64,000 nucleotides of DNA from Pyrenula massariospora (GCA_021030905.1 JAGFMI010000022.1:496001-560000), one strand, 5' to 3'. Positions 10,695 to 22,126 are shown, counted from the first letter of the stretch. Notes: generated by a model from the letters alone, not told the origin. Made by a program: numbers and translations.

Positions 10695-11812
10695 GGTTCT
10701 CATCAGGACACAGCGGCGAGGCTAGACGCAGGGTTTTAGAGATGGATAGAATGATCACGTCATCTTACTGGAAATCTTAGGTTGAATTTCTTGCGGAGGA
10801 CTTTGGATAGGTTGAAAGTGAAAGCTGACGAATCTCATGATCTTCTACATTAGACATATTTTGGACATCTGATACGGGTCTGCGGTCGAGCGATCAACAT
10901 ATCGTTACCAATGGACACAGAGATTAAAGCGTAAGACAGAATGTGAACTCCAAGCAGGGTCTCGAGTTGAGAAGATGCCGTAGCCAAGGCTGGATGTCAG
11001 CGGCGTTGGCGCATCTGATTTTGTCGAACGATGGTAGGGGCAGGCTTAAACGAGCATAGGATTACTGCCTATCTAGGTCTATATGGGGGTATGCGAGCAG
11101 ACAGAGTTTTCACCCCTGCTCGGTCTACTTGCTCTGTTTGACAGAATTTTACTATGGTCACAGGCCTATTAAATATTAGCGGCCTCCACTGCCCCGTCGT
11201 ATTTTACATACACGTACACCTCTTGCAGCGCGATTGTCTGGCCAATTCTGAAATATATACGCCTATTAACCAACATTACAAGAGACCCACAAATAATTAA
11301 TAGGCCTGCGACCATAGTAGTAGTCAAAGGCACTAAATGCGGATCTTCTGGCACATGGTCTGTGCACTCTCGCCATACTTGCCTCGTCCTGAAGCTCCTC
11401 ACACGCCCCGACTTGGAAGTCTCGCTGTCGCCGAGGTCGGATCTCTTGCAAGCCTTCGCGAGACGAAAGACCAAAGGCCTGTTTCTTCTTGCTCTGAGAC
11501 TATAGCAAGACTGAGCGACTCCGCTGCACATTGCGCTCAGCTGCCACCTAAAAAAACACACCTACGCGCACGCGAAAGGACCTGTCTGTGAATGTTCACA
11601 TGTCCAGAATTGGAATCCTGAAAAACGCGCCTTAACAATTGTCGGAGATTCTCATTTACTTCGACGAGAGTACGCCTAAGCTTGAGGCTCTAGGATGCAG
11701 GTGGTTAGAAATTCTCTCATCTTCCCCAATTCAAGCATGGAATATTGTTCAACATTGTGCTTTCCCTTGTGAGCTTTGTGCTACAACGGACTAACTCCTC
11801 GTGTCGATGTAG
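10695..11812. other. Intergenic, first exon of the downstream gene not resolved
   Basis: No complete gene is seen. A minus-strand open frame at 11169-11561 has no recognisable domain. The end of this gap must hold the first exon of the DUF3984-type gene; an intron-like end (GGACTAACTCC branch, GATGTAG acceptor at 11812) is visible, but no upstream ATG exon joins in the right frame by eye. Confidence 0.45.
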
Positions 11813-13168
11813 GACCGATCTCCCTCAAGCACGTCTTTGCACTCTTTCACTCCCGGGCCGCATCGCAGGTCGCATCCGAACCTACAGCAGCTCTCAGTGT
11901 CACCTTTAACACCGAGATATCCCGTCGATCCTTCAGATTTCGATGCGTACATAGATCCTTCTACCTCCAGCCTACATAAATCTTCGTCTTTTTCCTACGT
12001 CGTTGACTCTTTGAGTCCTAAAAACGGGCTTTCGACGTCTTCCACACCAAATCGCAGCCGGAATACCAGCCAGGTCCGCGTAAATGGCCAGCTGAAGCGC
12101 AAAAAGCAAGCCGCAGGTCTGTCCCTGTCAAACAATCATAAGCGAGTTTCCGGAAATTCAACACCCTCCGGTGCGCTGACTTCAGCTGGCTATGGCGGTG
12201 TTCTAGTCAGCCCTGAAGCGAAGGCTATTTCTACATTAAAGCCCTCTTCAAGCACTCCATGGCTTGTACACACTGGGCTCACGCTAACGGATTCGTCAAG
12301 AGAGTCTAAAGGACAATCATGGATGGCAAAGCGCGAGTCGACTACGGACTTACACTCTCCGACTATTAGTAGCCCCTTCAGGACTCCCAATGAGGAGCTC
12401 TCCTCCTTTAGCTTTGCCACAGGACCAGAATCCCAAAGAGCACCCCGTGGCTCAGGCAGAAATACCCCAACCGGCGGAAGGTCCAGGCGAGGCAGTCGCA
12501 GCGGAATATGCAGCCGGCGGGATCTAGTGATGACGCCGGCAGCAGCTGCGGCAAGCATTATTCATGACAGCAAGAGCAAGAGCGGGAGTCAAGTGACATT
12601 TACAAGCGACGATGGCGAGCGGAGAAGACATGGCCCACAAGCGATTGACGTCCCAGGAGGCACCCGAACTGAATGGGTCGACCAGGCAACCCAGGCGGAG
12701 GCGCGAGAAGAGAGAAATCGAGCGATGATCGAAGAAATGGACCGAGCAGAGTTGCTCGGAGAAGATTGGGGTCCGGATTTAGATGATACCAGGGTCTTCG
12801 AATACGATGAGACAGCAGACGGTCCCGATGGGCTACAGCGAGAAGACGAAAGAGAAATACGAAGACAGGTCAAGGCAAAGGGATTTTTCGTAGGGAGATG
12901 GTTCGACGAAGCGATAGACTCCCTGTTGAGGTTCGAAGATGGGGACGATGATAATCGAGCTGACCTTCCATCACCTGTAGATGAGAAGAAGCCAACTATG
13001 GAGAAGCCCGAAGGATACGATAAACGTCAGGAAGCATCAAAGATCACGCCAAGGCATATTGAAATTGAAGAGCCAGCATTCTTAGAAGATGTTCTTCAAC
13101 GACCGAGTAGTGCGTGGGAAGATGTTCGATGGTTTGGGCGGTTGTTGTGGGATACTGCGACATCCTAA
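11813..13168 (+). CDS. DUF3984-type conserved fungal protein (first exon unresolved)
   Basis: A single large exon starts after an acceptor at 11811-11812 and is open to the TAA at 13166-13168, giving about 451 residues without the initiating Met. The N-terminal RRSHPNLQQLSVSPLTPRYP block and the C-terminal SSAWEDVRWFGRLLWD block are what I associate with the fungal family DUF3984. Between them the protein is low complexity: Ser/Thr/Pro-rich, a basic Arg/Gly/Ser patch (GGRSRRGSRSG), then an acidic stretch around LGEDWGPDLDD. No signal peptide or membrane segment is visible, so an intracellular, probably phosphorylated regulatory protein is plausible. The family assignment is from memory and the function is unknown. 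Confidence 0.7.
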   Translation, partial: DRSPSSTSLHSFTPGPHRRSHPNLQQLSVSPLTPRYPVDPSDFDAYIDPSTSSLHKSSSFSYVVDSLSPKNGLSTSSTPNRSRNTSQVRVNGQLKRKKQAAGLSLSNNHKRVSGNSTPSGALTSAGYGGVLVSPEAKAISTLKPSSSTPWLVHTGLTLTDSSRESKGQSWMAKRESTTDLHSPTISSPFRTPNEELSSFSFATGPESQRAPRGSGRNTPTGGRSRRGSRSGICSRRDLVMTPAAAAASIIHDSKSKSGSQVTFTSDDGERRRHGPQAIDVPGGTRTEWVDQATQAEAREERNRAMIEEMDRAELLGEDWGPDLDDTRVFEYDETADGPDGLQREDEREIRRQVKAKGFFVGRWFDEAIDSLLRFEDGDDDNRADLPSPVDEKKPTMEKPEGYDKRQEASKITPRHIEIEEPAFLEDVLQRPSSAWEDVRWFGRLLWDTATS

Positions 13169-13814
13169 TTCGGGTTATTTTAGACCTTATAAATTTTTAT
13201 CTAGTGTAATTCTTCTCAAGCTCGACATCTTTATCGTTACCTGCGAATTATCTGCTATTATAGACAAGCGAAGATTAAGAATGGCGACCAGATCTAGGAG
13301 CACTGCTGTTTTTGCCATCACGTGCCATATGAGTGAAATACGAGATGTGATCATGGCGCTGCTAAGGGGCCGCAGCGGAAACCTCAGGCTTTGCTGAAGA
13401 GCTTCCGGTCCGCTCCGACTTTGAAATCAGCGTCTGCGATTCTCCGCGGTCGGCATACTTGCCTAACCTCGACCTACATGGTTGTCTCATCGAAATCTTT
13501 TTTACGGCCAAGCTTTCCGAGGGATCTTACCTTCAGCGGCAGGGCGTCAGGGCAGCCTGGTGGGCCTGGTCGACCCTTGCGCGACTTCTCCGGATATCGG
13601 AAGTTATGCGTTACTCATCATGTCTTTCCAGACCAGTCTCTCTTTCAAATCTTGCTTCCTGCATCTCCACGGTCATTGGTTGTCTGACATAAGGCGTATA
13701 ATTCTTTAAATTCTTAAGCCGCATCTCTTGCCACACGACATTCCTTTCATCAAGTAATTTTAAGCTGTATCAATTAATCAAATTTCTTTCCTCAATTTTC
13801 AAATTTTTGCCAAG
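13169..13814. other. Intergenic, promoter of CCP1
   Basis: Holds the 3' UTR of the preceding gene and the promoter and leader of the cytochrome c peroxidase gene. The last 90 bp before the ATG at 13815 are AT- and pyrimidine-rich. Overlapping short frames at 13391-13709 show no domain. Confidence 0.5.
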
Positions 13815-14973
13815 ATGGCCTCATCAGCACGAACACTTCCTCGAGCAATCCTTCATGCACGAGCTTCAATCCGTCCTGCCTCAAACTCCCCTCGTCTACC
13901 CTATTTTACACCCACCTTTCAATCTTCTCGCCGCAATTACTCCTCCAACACCGGCCCGGCTAAATCGAAATTTGGGACGTGGCTAGGTGCCAGTGCAGTC
14001 GCAGCAGCAGGCGCAGGTGGCTTCTACTATTACAGCTCACAGAAAAAAGCTCCCACCAGGACCGAAGTATTCAAACCAATCAAGGAAGATTACCAGAAGG
14101 TGTACAATGAAATTGCACGGCTACTAGTGGAGAAGGATGATTATGATGACGGCAGCTATGGTCCAGTCCTGGTTCGCTTAGCTTGGCATGCGAGTGGCAC
14201 GTACGACGCAGAAACAGGCACGGGCGGGAGCAATGGTGCTACCATGCGTTTTGCACCCGAGGGAGATCACGGAGCGAATGCCGGCTTGCAGCATGCTCGG
14301 AATTTCTTGGAACCCGTCAAAGGCAAGTACCATCCCATCGCACAGCCTTGATGCATCACTAACCTGTTTGTTTATAGAGACATTCCCCTGGATCAGCTAC
14401 TCCGACCTCTGGACCCTCGCCGGCGTAACCGCCATCCAAGAAATGCAAGGCCCCATAATTCCCTGGCGTCCGGGTCGACAGGACCGAGACGTCGGCTTCT
14501 GCACGCCGGATGGGCGCCTCCCCGACGGGTCCAAAGACCAAAACCACCTCCGCGCCATCTTCGGGCGCATGGGCTTCGATGACCGCGAGATAGTCGCCCT
14601 CTCCGGCGCACACGCCCTCGGTCGCTGCCACGAGGACCGCTCCGGCTTCGACGGGCCATGGGACTTTTCCCCGACGACCATGACGAATGAGTATTTCCGG
14701 CTGCTCCTCGACGAGAAGTGGGAGTGGCGGAAGTGGAATGGGAACCGGCAGTATACCGACAAGAGCAGCAAGAGTTTGATGATGTTGCCGACGGATATGG
14801 CGCTGATCAAGGATCCAGAGTTTACGAAGCACGTCGAGCGTTATGCGAGGGATAGTCAGCTATTCTTCAAGGAGTTCTCGGACGTCTTCGTCAAGCTTTT
14901 GGAGCTAGGTGTTCCGTTCACAAGTCAGGACGCGGACCGGTGGTCGTTCATGCCCACAGAGGAGCAGGAATAG
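13815..14973 (+). CDS. CCP1: Cytochrome c peroxidase, mitochondrial
   Basis: Exons 13815-14322 and 14378-14973 give 367 residues. This class I haem peroxidase reduces hydrogen peroxide with electrons from cytochrome c in the mitochondrial intermembrane space. A basic, Ser-rich presequence (residues 1-50) is followed by a hydrophobic Ala/Gly segment (about 56-72), consistent with bipartite sorting. Distal residues Arg121, Trp124 and His125 lie in [14 protein letters not shown]; the proximal haem ligand is His248 in [12 protein letters not shown]; Trp264 in DGPWDFSP corresponds to the radical-forming Trp191 of the yeast enzyme. The intron 14323-14377 begins GCAAGT: only this GC donor keeps the conserved [16 protein letters not shown] join in frame, so it is a GC-AG intron. 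Length and motifs are normal for the family. Confidence 0.95.
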
Positions 14974-16125
14974 AGTGACGCTCCACGGACAGGGTTCGAA
15001 TCCGAAATCTTTTTCGAGATCACGTTTGACGGTTCGAATATCACGATCAACTTCTCGAGCTCATTGGAGGAAATGAGTTTATTGGAGAAACAGTGGGCTT
15101 TGATCAGCATTGCGTGGGCGTTGTTTTCCTTGTCCAAAGATTGCGTGATAGAGCAGAGCAAGATATAGACCGATAGATACATAAACACATACCAGACACT
15201 CACAAAGCCGGCGTTGGGCGCGCATTTTCCCCCTTCACATCGCCGCTCAATCAAGCATTCAAGACTAGCTAAATACTTGACCCACCTTCCTACCCGATCT
15301 CGTCAATCTCACCCCATCCACTCTCCTCTCCCATCATCCCTCCTCGTCCCATCCCATTCCGCCTATCGATATCCCAATTCCACGCCCCTCAGTCTCATCA
15401 CCAACCCAGCCAGATTCAATCCAACCCTACCACTACCCCAAGCCCACGCTCAACATCCATACCTCTTTCCCTCCACACACACCGCACCGCCAAACTCTCT
15501 ACCATTAGCGGCATATCCGCCCCGTCCCTTCCTAGCTCAAGCTCTATCAGATCTCGGCCCGGCTCGGGAACGGCAATTTGCCATCCTTGGGGAAACGATA
15601 TCTCATCAGCGTGGTTTATAAGTGAACGCTTGATGCACATGCGAACACCCCTAAGGCCACTCAGCCGCAAAGACATTTGCTTATTACAGACGACTAAAAG
15701 GCCTTCACACCGGTTCAGCGTCTTATTCGCTCAGGCACGCTCTCAGCATTTGGTGGCTTCGTTGCCTCGTTGCCTTATGCTATACTCAGCGGCGCAGCTC
15801 TAGTTTGCAATCGGGCAAGTTGACAAGTCACGCGTAGTCCATCCCAAAAGCAACATGAAGAGCTGCACCTAGGAGGCTTGACAGACGACTCACTACAGGC
15901 TTTGTAGATGAGGGGTAATGCCTTATCAGGTATGGGCGCCGAAATCCGTCCCAGCCTTGTGCGAGGCTATGCAGAACTGTTTCTTATATCCTCGCATTAT
16001 CTGCCATTTTTGTGAAACGATCGAGCACGCACCTGATCTACTTTACCCACTACATCGTCGCTTACATCGACATACGCCTTCAGTTTCGGTGTCATAGCTG
16101 GACTCTTCGTTGTGACAGTATCTAA
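14974..16125. other. Intergenic, no gene recognised
   Basis: More than 1.1 kb without a convincing gene. From about 15230 to 15560 the plus strand is strongly pyrimidine-rich (C/T runs), which keeps long frames open on both strands without any domain. The rest is mixed sequence and probably includes the promoter of the membrane-protein gene at 16126. Confidence 0.5.
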
Positions 16126-17815
16126 ATGCATAAGTCTATGTTTAGCTACAATCTTTCCCGTCCCTATCCCTACGAATGGTTCACATGGCTGGTTATCTTC
16201 GGAGGCGCCGCTGCGACTGTTCTCTTTTCAGTGATCAATCTTGCAGCTGATGGGTACACTCTGAGGTACAAATATCTCCCAGCTGAAAGCCCTCCCTTCT
16301 GTTTCATTACCGCTTATCAATGGTAGTGTGATGTACTCATCGAACCCAAATACGACGGTTAGCAACGATAAATGGTTTCAGAAAAAGCCGTGGTCACTTG
16401 CAAGCAAGGTAATCTTGAGATGGCCTTCAAAAGATGTCTGCTAATGATAAAATTGTCGAAGCTGTCTGCAAGTTGCCAGCCGGTGACCATTGGCCTTGAA
16501 TCAAGTTAGCCCTCCTGCTCTCAGCCTCGTCAGATCTAAGGATTCTTTAGGCTTTATTACCGACAAAGTCATGCGTAGTTATACCGTGGGCGTGATCGGC
16601 ATGGGTCTGACGAAAGCATCGTTAGCATATCTAAACAGCAATCTCACTGATTGCCAGGTTGACCATATACAAATTGACATGACTAAACCTGATAATTTCA
16701 GTCGCTCTAGCAACAAGTTTGATGCAGCTCTAGATGTGAGATTGAAGTGCATATTCTAGACCCTTCTAATGTCTGCCGAAGATATGGATCTTTTGCACCG
16801 TCCAGACCGAATCCGGTGAAATAATTATCCAGGCGGAAGGCAAAACTACTCCTGCTGAACATCTTGGGTTAGGCGGAGACAATTATGTCAATCAATAATG
16901 GGGATTGCTTTTCGAGTGAGTTTAAATACTAGCTACGTTTCCTCCACATGTAGTTTCTTACAAGCACAGATTTCTCGCTCAGACTATGATACAAGACGCG
17001 CTGTCGGAGCTCGAAGAGGAAGGTCCAAGTTCGCTCAAAAGTGGCCACTTTTGTGAGTAGACAGTGTAAATGTACATGTACTATATGCAGCTTGCGCTGA
17101 CCAGCTGGCAGACTTTGACGACTTCAAATCGGCCAATTACATGATGCAGATCTTTACGAAACCGGCTTCTGATGTATTGGGCTCTGGTATACAATTCCAG
17201 AATGGATCATACTTCGACCTTGAGAACATTAAAAGCGACGCTATCAAAGAAGCAACAACTAAGCTTGCGTCATCCTACTATGCATCCACATTAGTAGATC
17301 TCGGCCAACAGCAAGGGTTCAACTTCCTCGCAGATCCCAGCTCACTGATGGCCTTCACCGAAGAGCTCGCAAAAACCTGGCTACACATGTACGGCGAGAG
17401 CCTCTGGACCTCCGAGAAGGGTCTGCACCTCCCCGCCACCCCTCCTCTGGACAACAGCACTGCATTCTTCGAAAACTTCGCCAACCACGCCCCCCACAAC
17501 CTCGTCATCTATGCTCCCGAGGGCGGCCTGCCCGCCGTCACCCCCTCGACCATCTCCGCCGAGTATCTCTGCCAGGTGCCCGTCCTCCGCCCGCTCGGCC
17601 CGCGCGTCGTCTCCGTGCTCATCGGCGACCTCGTCTTCCTGCAGGCGCTGTGGAAGATCCTCAACTGGGCTGCGACGTTCGGGCTGCAGCGGAGGCATCC
17701 CGAGGCACATTATTGTCTGGGTTGTAAGACGCCGATGGCTCACGACGAATGTGGGACTGGGGATGGAGATGCGATGAGCCAGGTCCGGTCGGAGACGGCC
17801 GAGACGCGGGCTTGA
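16126..17815 (+). CDS. Multi-exon fungal membrane protein, possibly damaged
   Basis: Clear exons are 16126-16265, 16327-16408 and a last exon 17112-17815; middle exons are partly visible. The N-terminus has a membrane segment (FTWLVIFGGAAATVLFSVIN) followed by VMYSSNPNTTVSND and PWSLASK. Other conserved pieces are LSASCQP (from 16462), NSNLTDCQVDHIQIDM (near 16650), CTVQTESGEIII (near 16800) and MIQDALSELEEEGPSS (near 16990). The last exon holds a second hydrophobic segment (VVSVLIGDLVFLQALWK) before a CxxC tail. The pattern matches a widespread ascomycete family of two-TM proteins with a large lumenal or extracellular part; its function is unknown to me. Two oddities: the join around 16480-16540 does not keep frame easily, and a TAA at 16896 interrupts the conserved frame, so the gene may be mutated. 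Confidence 0.6.
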
Positions 17816-19800
17816 ATTCTCGTCGCCGCGAGTCTGCGGGTTTTTGAAGAAGAATCGATAACATAGATCGGCCTTGCCAACGCTACGCAGGATGTGCGGC
17901 CGTAGGGCTGCGGCTGCATAGAGACGATAATCAGCAATCTGGAGAGAATAAGGATACGATTGAGCCACATGGACGCGTGTCTGTCTATGCTGTTGGGTAG
18001 CGCCTCACCATGCCGCGTGACCACGGATGTTATGATGCATGAGTAATGTCATTTACTATACAGCATCGCATAATATATTTTTAATTACATATCCACGAAT
18101 GCAAGCGTTGTATCAAATGCGCCTTGTGATTTCAAACCTTTATAAAATTTTCTTGGCAGAATGGACCTTATTCGCAGCCGCTTTATTCCTTACTAGGAAG
18201 GCCTCCCTATTGCCTGCCGCTCCCCCACACAACCTCTCACGACCATCCACCCGGTCCCAGATATCACTCATCTACTCCCCTCGAGGCCCACCAGCTACCA
18301 GCCCGCACCCCGACCCTCGAGCATACACTCTAAAGCGGGATCCCGAGAGTTTTCAAAGCAGCACCTCCCGTAAAGCTCGAGCTCTGAACCCGAGAGGCGC
18401 GGGATGAGAACTCTTCTTTTCACGCCAGATCCGGAAACGGGCGCTGGCGCTGAGTTTCTGGGGTTGATGGGGGAAAGGGGGTGGGAAGATGTGGGGGGAT
18501 TGGGCGAGCTGGGTGAAGAAGGCGATGGAGGGGAGGGGTGGAGAGGGGAGGTGGCGGCCGGTGTGAAAACACACAGATCGCGCGACGAGATGGGTGAGGT
18601 GAAGGCGGTGAGGTTTTCTCCATCTGACCTAGAGCCAACGTAATTGCCCCTCTCCCTTTTTCTGTCTTCGTTTTTCCGCGACCCATACTGATCAGATGGA
18701 GCGACCGGTTCTTCGAGCGTTCTTTCGCGGCTTTTAATTGGATCTGTTCGAGGAATCTCGATTTGGGCTAGGTGGATTCAGGCAGATAGATAGAGACAAG
18801 ACAGAGGGTGTCATGTTTTGTGGGGGGTTTGGCGCGTGGGTTTTACGATATAGAGCTGTTGGGTGATTTTAAGCTGTTGTTGGTGTACCTGCCTGGTTGC
18901 GTACTCGGTTGCTTGATCTGTGAGCGAGCAGATACACGAGATCTTGGGTGTATGGCAAGGCCCATTCTCTGTACAGATGTTAACGGCATATGGACAAGCA
19001 TCCGAGCAATTTATGTGCTATAAAATTCCTCCATAAGAATAGAACGCGCAGGTAGCTACGAGGGTAGGAATGGGAATACTAAAATAGATATGAGTGTAAG
19101 TGAGAATACATCCGAGTGGTGAAACGATGTTTGATCGAAGAATTAGAGATGAGATTTGAATTAGCGTGAAGGGGTGTCGGTAGATGTAGGGCGTGTTCTT
19201 AGAATGAGACAAGACGAAGTATGATGAAATAGGTTGTATTACCAGCATATCATGCCATAGCACCGGCGAGCCATTGATCCACGCTGGTAAAATAACTATC
19301 ATTGTTTTAAAGCACGTAGACAGTCCCGTGATCACAACCACGACGCCGACGGACACAAAACAAACCACTCCCCTCAATGTCCTCCTCTTCTCTTTCGCCC
19401 TTCTCCAAACCTAGTCATCACCACATGACAGTATGACAGCCGAAGACCGCCCGAAAATCATGAAAGGAGTCGTAGGTTACCAATTGTGCACATGAACACA
19501 AAACCCATTCTCGAGACGCCGTGAGCCTCGCAAATTTTGTTCCATATATAGATTTTACCATGCTTGGTAACTTCTGGCTCGACCTTGCGCTGTATACGAG
19601 GTCAACCCTCGAAATACCGTTGACCATACGGATCTCTTTTCAAAATCCTCTCGTTGAGGACTTAGGGACCCCTTGACCAAGAGTCTTATTACCGCATATT
19701 CTCAGACGGGGTCTACAAGTCATGGTAGACGATGAAGATGGTGACCCTTGGCGAAGTGTCTCATTTCAAATGATCTTATGGTAGACGAATTTGTTGTTGC
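17816..19800. other. Gene-poor region
   Basis: No gene is supported. The stretch 18200-18640 is compositionally biased (C-rich, then G-rich from 18420) and keeps several frames open on both strands without domains. An AT-rich segment lies at 18040-18170. Remaining sequence is unremarkable. Confidence 0.5.
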
Positions 19801-19840
19801 CCTTGGCTTGGCCGTGATCAGCTATATACACGAAGAGGTG

Positions 19841-20050
19841 TGCTGAGACACTTATGCGGATTAAGGTCTCGGTACCAGTGTTTCGGTCGAGCTACCGATG
19901 ATGGAAGGCGGTGGGGAGATGACGCCGGTCAGCGGTAATCATCGGTCGCGGCGAACGAAGCTGGTGTTGTGCCCGTTTTGGCCAGGCTTCGCACAAGGCA
20001 ATTTGCTGAGGCGCCTACGCGGTTAGAGTCTCAGCACCATGATTTGGTCG
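19841..20050 (+). repeat. Imperfect direct repeat of about 48 bp with mostly transition differences
   Basis: The segment 19841-19889 (beginning TGCTGAGACACTTATGCGG) is repeated at 20004-20050 (beginning TGCTGAGGCGCCTACGCGG), and similarity continues weakly downstream. Nearly all of the substitutions between the copies are transitions (A/G or C/T), with two single-base indels. This looks like an old duplication, possibly of a transposon relic, altered by repeat-induced point mutation. The alignment is by eye. Confidence 0.45.
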
Positions 20051-20300
20051 GAGATGTCTGGGGAGGAAGGCATCTTGCCGATTGCGCTGTTCAGCGGCGG
20101 ACTTCGTATAGAGAAAGGGTACTAGGACACCGGTGGATCGTTCTCTGGGCGACATGAGCTCCGCAGTGGTCTGTGTGGACATCACTGATGTACAGTTGCA
20201 GCAGGGCAGAGACAGGGTGGTGGAGTGTCTACCACCCTAAAGGAAGCGCTGGAAAGGTTGTGACAAGCCCCTCTGTTGAATAGTGATAGCCTCACAAAGA

Positions 20301-20322
20301 GACGTCGCAGAGACGTCGCAGA
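20301..20322 (+). repeat. Two tandem copies of an 11-bp unit
   Basis: The unit GACGTCGCAGA occurs twice in a row. It lies in the same gene-poor region as the 48-bp repeat and may be a small replication-slippage product. Confidence 0.6.
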
Positions 20323-21102
20323 GCGTTCTCTGCTAGCCTAAAGAGTTCTTCGGTTGTTGGGGAACTCATCGATGATAGTAGCTTCTAGAGCACTTGAACC
20401 GAAGACGAGGCATTCAGACCGCAAACTGAGCACTCTGCTTATAACAAAAGACTGGTGCGCTAAAGGTGAGCTAGGTACGAGGAAGACACCGCCCCTGTAC
20501 GAGCCATCGCGTTGTCGATGGTGTCATTGCTTGGCAGAACAAGGCAGACAGCTATCGAACGCATCACTAAGGGGTCGATAATGTATCGCTATAGCGACCT
20601 GCTTGGGGATTTACCAGAGGGCTAACCCATCATGGAGAGCTTCGCATTGGATGGCCTCGCATCGCAAAGTGCAGCGGGTTATGGAGCGTCGACTACACTT
20701 TTGACGATAATTTGACTGATTCATAGACGATGGGGGATGAGTTAATCTTTTCCAAAGGCTCGAACACATGACAGCCGCAAGATAAGAGTCTCCGCTCTTC
20801 TCTCAATGAAATGCTCTGAAGGAGATGTTCGCCGATATAGCGGATGGGGTGGCGATGAACGCGCGGCGTCAGTCGGTCATCCTTGCCACGTTACAACCAG
20901 CGAGTTGACACCGAATGAGGTCCAGGCAAATGTCGCCCCAGAGAATGCAATGCCCACTCTCTGGTCTCCCTCGATACGCTTTGGAGTACCTTCATACCAC
21001 CCAGCTTCAAAGTCACTCAAGAAGTTTCGAGTGCATAAGTTCGTCTGACCATCCCTGCCCGAGTTAGCGTGAAGCCATCCTTACCGCCGATCTGCCGCTG
21101 GG
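20323..21102. other. Gene-poor region
   Basis: Short open frames (for example at 20806-21048) have no domain or clear splice sites. It may hold the promoter of the doubtful gene starting at 21103. Confidence 0.4.
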
Positions 21103-21453
21103 ATGGCCAATGCCTACGACGATCCCCGAAACCTGCAGCTCCTAATTGCCCCCCTTGTCGTCTCTACCGTGACCGGCTTGCACTCTATCTCTGGACCGGC
21201 AACATCACTTTCACGGAAATACAGTGTCATTCGCGAGCTGCAACATTGGGCAATCCAGACCGGTGGCCTAGTTTTTGAAGTTACCTCCTCAAAACAGAAT
21301 ACTGTAAGGGCCGAGGAGTGGTGGGCGGGCAGGAAGGAAACCGGGGTACAATGGGAACGATGGATAGTTGGTCAGACGGAAAAGTCTGAATCTGAGCTCA
21401 GGTACATAGGTTCGTTCCCTCAACCACTACCTATAGTGCTCCGCGACTTGTGA
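21103..21453 (+). CDS. Hypothetical protein fragment, probably the first exon of a small gene
   Basis: The ATG at 21103 opens a 116-codon frame. The first hundred residues look like ordinary protein (SLSRKYSVIRELQHWAIQTG, AEEWWAGRKETGVQWERW), with charged and aromatic residues evenly spread. A GTACAT donor at about 21400, right after ESEL, is a possible exon end, in which case the last 16 codons are intronic. I do not recognise the family. It lies 95 bp before the Lys/Thr/Ala repeat frame and could belong to the same transcript. Confidence 0.4.
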   Translation: MANAYDDPRNLQLLIAPLVVSTVTGLHSISGPATSLSRKYSVIRELQHWAIQTGGLVFEVTSSKQNTVRAEEWWAGRKETGVQWERWIVGQTEKSESELRYIGSFPQPLPIVLRDL

Positions 21454-21547
21454 GCCCAGCCAAACCAATTTACAGCGGCCGAGCCGATTATGCGTTGTCC
21501 ATCTAGCCAACTACATATGGCGAGATTATCATGAGAGTCGGTACACT

Positions 21548-22126
21548 GTGCACGAAAGAAATTGCCAGGCATTCTGTTACCTCTTCATGCCTTGCGTCGC
21601 CGTCGATCCGGCCAAAGCTGTCCAGAGAATGCCAAAGCCTGTCGGCCACACCTTAGCCGTGGCATCCAGAAGTATGCTCCTCGCCGGTGTGCCTTCTGCT
21701 GCAAAAGTCGTGCTCGACATGGTCCCGCAATACACAGCCTTTCCAGTCCTAGCCAGCTACTCTCCCACGGCTGGGGCTACTCACGGGGCACTGCCGACGA
21801 AGGGAGCTGTCCTCACCAAAGGAGCCATGACGACCAAATGTGCCGCCGCTACGAAAGCTGCTATTGCAACGAAAGCAACAGTAGCTACCAAAGCTGCTGC
21901 AGGTGGGATTGGAGCTACCAAAGCCGTCGCAGCGGGAGCGGGCACGGCCAAGATCGCAGGGGCGACGATATGTGGTGTCGGGACAGCTCATGCGGCCGGA
22001 ATCGCTGCCACAACGAAAGCTGTCGGATACAAACTCATGATTGTTCATCCCGTCCTTGGGTTGGCGACAATTTGCGCGGCCATTGGCCTCTACAAGCTCA
22101 CGAAAAGAAGGACAAGAAATGGTTGA
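21548..22126 (+). CDS. Hypothetical Ala/Lys/Thr-repeat protein with C-terminal hydrophobic segment
   Basis: A 192-codon frame is open from 21548; the first in-frame ATG-like codon is used, but the true start is unknown. Residues about 75-145 are a degenerate repeat of five-to-seven-residue units built on T-K-G/A-A (for example TKGAVLTKGAMTTK, ATKAAIATKATVATKAA). The C-terminal part has hydrophobic stretches (VGYKLMIVHPVLGLATICAA) followed by a basic tail (KLTKRRTRNG), like a tail-anchored or two-helix membrane protein. A second frame and an antisense frame are also open across the repeat because of its composition, which lowers confidence. No homologue is recognised. Confidence 0.4.
   Translation: MHERNCQAFCYLFMPCVAVDPAKAVQRMPKPVGHTLAVASRSMLLAGVPSAAKVVLDMVPQYTAFPVLASYSPTAGATHGALPTKGAVLTKGAMTTKCAAATKAAIATKATVATKAAAGGIGATKAVAAGAGTAKIAGATICGVGTAHAAGIAATTKAVGYKLMIVHPVLGLATICAAIGLYKLTKRRTRNG

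Noticed and set aside
14992-15003. GGTTCGAATCC, the tRNA B-box/T-loop consensus, just after CCP1
   Set aside because: The flanking bases do not form a T stem, and no D arm, anticodon arm or acceptor stem is found upstream, where CCP1 codes.
15214-15676. Open frames on both strands in the pyrimidine-rich stretch
   Set aside because: Low-complexity C/T sequence gives Pro/Ser/His-rich frames without recognisable protein character.
17381-18024. Minus-strand frame of up to 195 codons opposite the membrane-protein gene
   Set aside because: It is antisense to a last exon with clear membrane and CxxC features, in a G+C-rich part that opens all frames.
18404-18686. Gly/Glu-rich frame on plus and Pro/His-rich frame on minus
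   Set aside because: Pure compositional artefacts of a G-rich strand.
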